This document shows, one piece after another, positions 13,689 to 15,842 of a DNA stretch of 15,842 bases (positions within the stretch are counted from its first letter, which is position 1; each line of letters begins with the position of its first letter). The stretch comes from JBHJHK01 sp050330975 (GTDB taxonomy: Bacteria; Pseudomonadota; Gammaproteobacteria; Competibacterales; Competibacteraceae). The stretch spans positions 1-15,842 of the forward strand of contig JBHJHK010000272.1 of NCBI GenBank assembly GCA_050330975.1. The letters are read 5' to 3'. The notes under the pieces were generated by a model, which was given only the letters and a program-made list of their open reading frames with translations, was not told the origin of the DNA and searched no databases. The position numbers and the translations under genes are program-made.

Positions 13689-15727
13689 GTACCAGTTCCA
13701 CTCCGGCGACGCTGACAGCCACCGATCTGCCCTTGTTGGAGCGCCTGCCGACCCGGTTGGTGATCCTGTCCACCTTGTTGCTGACCCTCACTTTAGTGGC
13801 CTTATCCCTATTGACCCTGGGTCGTTTTGAGCGGGCGTTGCTGCCAGCGCTGGACAACAACGCCGACACCATCGCCCAGGTGCTGGAGACCCAGCTCCTG
13901 CGGGCCCTGGACCACGGCATCCCCCTGGACCGGATCCGGGGCATGGAGGAGTTCACCACCTCGGTGGTGGAAAACCACCCGGAAATCCGCCGAGTCTCAC
14001 TCTCCGACCCCACGGGCCAGGTGGTCTACAGCGGGGAGTTCAACGACCCCGCCCCCGGGTCGACCGGGGCACCCCTCCAAGCCGAAATTGCCGTGACCTA
14101 TTACTCCTTGGAGGGCGCAGCCGGGCACTACGGCCAGTTGGGGGTGGGTATTGACGCCGCCTTTGCCCGCAACAAACTCCTCGACGTCTACTACGACATC
14201 GGCATCACCTTCCTAGTGGCGCTGTTTTTGACCTTTGAGATCTTCTTGGCGGTCATCGCCTTCAGCGTCCTGCGGCCCATCACCAACCTGCGCCGCCTGA
14301 TGACCTACGGTCAACAGGGCTACTTTGGCTACTTTATCCACTACCGGGCCAACGACGAAATCGGCCGCCTCATCGCCCAGTTCAACGGATTGATAGCCGG
14401 GCTGTTCCGCGACTACGACCGCCTGCGCCAGCGACTGGACGACGGGAGGCCACCACCGGAGTCCATGGCGACCCTGCAGCACTATTTCGTCCACACCCGA
14501 GATCGCCTCCAGGCCATCGTCCAGCGAACCGCCACCGATGTGCGCTTGCCGCTGTTTCTGTTTTTCTTTGCCATGTCCATGTCGGTGTCGTTTTTGCCGA
14601 TCTACGCAGAACAGCTCTACGCCCCGGTGCCCGGCCTCTCGCCGGAAATGGCCATCGCCTTGCCCATCACCGCCTACGTGGCGGCCTATATGCTCTTCAC
14701 CCCCTTGGTGGGCATGCTGCAGCCCTACTTGAGCCACCGCAACTTGTTCCTCCTGGGGCTGGTGCCCACCCTGTTGAGCTATGTGGTCTCGGGGTTGGCC
14801 CCCGACCTCTACATCCTGGTCCTCGGCCGCGTCCTCACCGCCCTGGGCTTCGCCGTGGTCTCCCTGGCGGCCTTGGGGTATATCCTCCAAGTCACCACCC
14901 AGCAAAACCGCGCCCAGGGCATCGCCGTCTACACCTTGAGTTACGCCTCAGCGGGATTCTGCGGCACCGCCATGGGGGGTTTAATCGCCGACCAGATCGG
15001 CTTTAGTGCGGCGTTTTTGCTCTCGGCGGGGTTGGTCGCCGTCAGCGCTTGGGCCCTGTGGACGGCGATTCCCGACGACGAACACCGGGAGCACCGCAAG
15101 GCCAGCGGCCTGGGTCTCAAGGGGTTCTTTGGCTGTTTGCTCCAGCGTCGCGTGCTGTTGTTGTCGTTTTTGGTGGCAGTGCCAGTGCAACTGGTCATCA
15201 CGGGCTGTGCCTTTTACCTCACCCCCTTGCTGTTGGTGGAGTTGGGGTTTTCCACCTCCACCGTGGGCAGAATCATGATGCTGTACTTTCTGATCATTCT
15301 CCTGGTGGGGCGCCGCGTCGCCGGTTGGATCGACCTGAGCCAAAACCACCGCACCAACGCCGCCTTTGGGGTCATGACCGCGGGCCTGGGATTTGGCCTG
15401 TTGTTGCCCTTGGAACCCCAGCTGTGGACGGTGGCCCTCGCCGTCGTCCTCATGGGGTTGGGTCACACCTTTACCATCCCCAGCCTCAACGCCCTGTTGA
15501 TCACCGAGCGCGACGTCGGGCGCGAGACTTCACTGTTGGGTACCCAGCGCATCCTGGAGCGCCTGGGGGGGCTTTCCGGCCCCTTTGTCGCCGCAGGTCT
15601 GGCGGCGACCAGCGGCTATGGGGCCGCCGCCACTTTCATGGGTCTCGGCGTCGCCTTCTGTGGTTTGTTGTTTCTCTACGCCAGCCATTCCACCAAAATA
15701 GCCGCCTTTGCCGAGGGCAAGTCATGA
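13685..15727 (+). CDS. cassette B protein 2: periplasmic sensor-HAMP-MFS transporter fusion
   Basis: The protein has 680 residues, with a GTG start inside GTGA. TM1 is about 26-46 and the periplasmic sensor about 47-170, with 'LDHGIPLDRIRGMEEF' (75-90), N-H-P-E-I-R-R (97-103) and D-P-T-G-Q-V-V-Y (108-115). TM2 is about 171-194, HAMP about 195-245 (V-L-R-P-I-T-N-L-R, then N-D-E-I-G-R-L-I-A-Q-F-N), then a helical linker to about 284 and a full-length MFS domain (285-670). MFS marks are the helix-4 motif 'LGRVLTALG' with Arg382 and a second motif A-like loop, V-G-R-R-V-A-G-W-I-D (541-550). The first motif A (G-M-L-Q-P-Y-L-S-H-R, 343-352) lacks the usual acidic residue. This reads as a transporter gated by, or reporting to, an attached two-TM sensor. 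HAMP normally feeds kinases, cyclases or chemoreceptors, so the pairing is unusual. Confidence 0.88.
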   Translation: MSTSSTPATLTATDLPLLERLPTRLVILSTLLLTLTLVALSLLTLGRFERALLPALDNNADTIAQVLETQLLRALDHGIPLDRIRGMEEFTTSVVENHPEIRRVSLSDPTGQVVYSGEFNDPAPGSTGAPLQAEIAVTYYSLEGAAGHYGQLGVGIDAAFARNKLLDVYYDIGITFLVALFLTFEIFLAVIAFSVLRPITNLRRLMTYGQQGYFGYFIHYRANDEIGRLIAQFNGLIAGLFRDYDRLRQRLDDGRPPPESMATLQHYFVHTRDRLQAIVQRTATDVRLPLFLFFFAMSMSVSFLPIYAEQLYAPVPGLSPEMAIALPITAYVAAYMLFTPLVGMLQPYLSHRNLFLLGLVPTLLSYVVSGLAPDLYILVLGRVLTALGFAVVSLAALGYILQVTTQQNRAQGIAVYTLSYASAGFCGTAMGGLIADQIGFSAAFLLSAGLVAVSAWALWTAIPDDEHREHRKASGLGLKGFFGCLLQRRVLLLSFLVAVPVQLVITGCAFYLTPLLLVELGFSTSTVGRIMMLYFLIILLVGRRVAGWIDLSQNHRTNAAFGVMTAGLGFGLLLPLEPQLWTVALAVVLMGLGHTFTIPSLNALLITERDVGRETSLLGTQRILERLGGLSGPFVAAGLAATSGYGAAATFMGLGVAFCGLLFLYASHSTKIAAFAEGKS

Positions 15728-15842
15728 AACTCACCGCCACCCCCCCCCGAAAACCCCACAGTCTCGGGCATTGGATGTCCTGGATAGGGAGTGGCTTGCT
15801 GCTGTGGTGCCTGTGGGCCAGTTGGATGGCCGCCGTGGCCCA
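15724..15842 (+). CDS. cassette B protein 3: N-terminus of an exported or membrane protein, 3' truncated
   Basis: The ATG overlaps the previous stop (ATGA 15724-15727), and the frame stays open to the window edge (39 full codons). After a Pro/Lys/Arg-rich start (MKLTATPPRKPHS) comes a hydrophobic segment (about residues 18-39, G-S-G-L-L-L-W-C-L-W-A-S-W-M-A-A-V-A) that could be a signal peptide or a first TM helix. By position it is the counterpart of the phosphatase in cassette A, but the visible part shows no domain. It could equally be a periplasmic binding protein. Codons 6-9 lie on a C9 run. Confidence 0.75.
   Translation, partial: MKLTATPPRKPHSLGHWMSWIGSGLLLWCLWASWMAAVA
15740..15748 (+). 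repeat. C9 homopolymer near the start of the last gene
   Basis: Nine consecutive C bases fall at codons 6-9 of the truncated gene, before its signal/TM segment. A slip there would abolish the product, so the tract is either a contingency site or a place where sequencing errors could occur. C runs are frequent throughout the window. Confidence 0.45.

Noticed and set aside
13534..13830. 98-codon frame spanning the junction of the two cassette B genes
   Set aside because: Out-of-frame shadow of two well-supported coupled genes.

Overview
The window looks like chromosomal DNA of a GC-rich Gram-negative bacterium, most likely a proteobacterium. The supporting signs are inner-membrane proteins with periplasmic domains, a Tat-type signal on a periplasmic binding protein, DUF938 and Pat-type GNAT families, and frequent GTG/TTG starts. 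No rRNA, tRNA, transposase, integrase, CRISPR array or phage gene was seen. The genus cannot be called from sequence inspection alone.

Left end (1-2766): the C-terminal end of a membrane protein resembling the Pycsar transmembrane effector family (DUF5706/PycTM), cut by the window edge. It converges with a tiny Rho-N-domain protein on the minus strand. Further on are an amidase-signature hydrolase (minus) and a divergent DUF938 methyltransferase (plus). Two hairpins separate the methyltransferase gene from the next operon.

Middle (2880-7644): a complete polyamine-type ABC importer in the order potD-potB-potC-potA. It has a Tat-like signal on PotD, and the last three genes are joined by 4-base stop/start overlaps. 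A convergent 1-Cys peroxiredoxin with a good SD and a candidate promoter follows.

Right half (7966-15842): the most unusual part. There are two tandem, same-strand, paralogous membrane-signalling cassettes. Cassette A is a short two-TM sensor, then a sensor fused to an MFS-like 12-TM domain, then a sensor-HAMP-SpoIIE/PP2C phosphatase. Cassette B is a short two-TM sensor with a cytoplasmic coiled coil, then a sensor-HAMP-MFS fusion, then an exported or membrane protein that runs off the window. Every junction inside each cassette is a 4-base NTGA overlap. A GNAT acetyltransferase on the opposite strand lies between the cassettes and shares a CTAG stop palindrome with the phosphatase. The layout suggests that sensing, transporter-like (transceptor) and phosphatase output proteins are made together as a stoichiometric membrane module. 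The ligand and the downstream target are not visible here.
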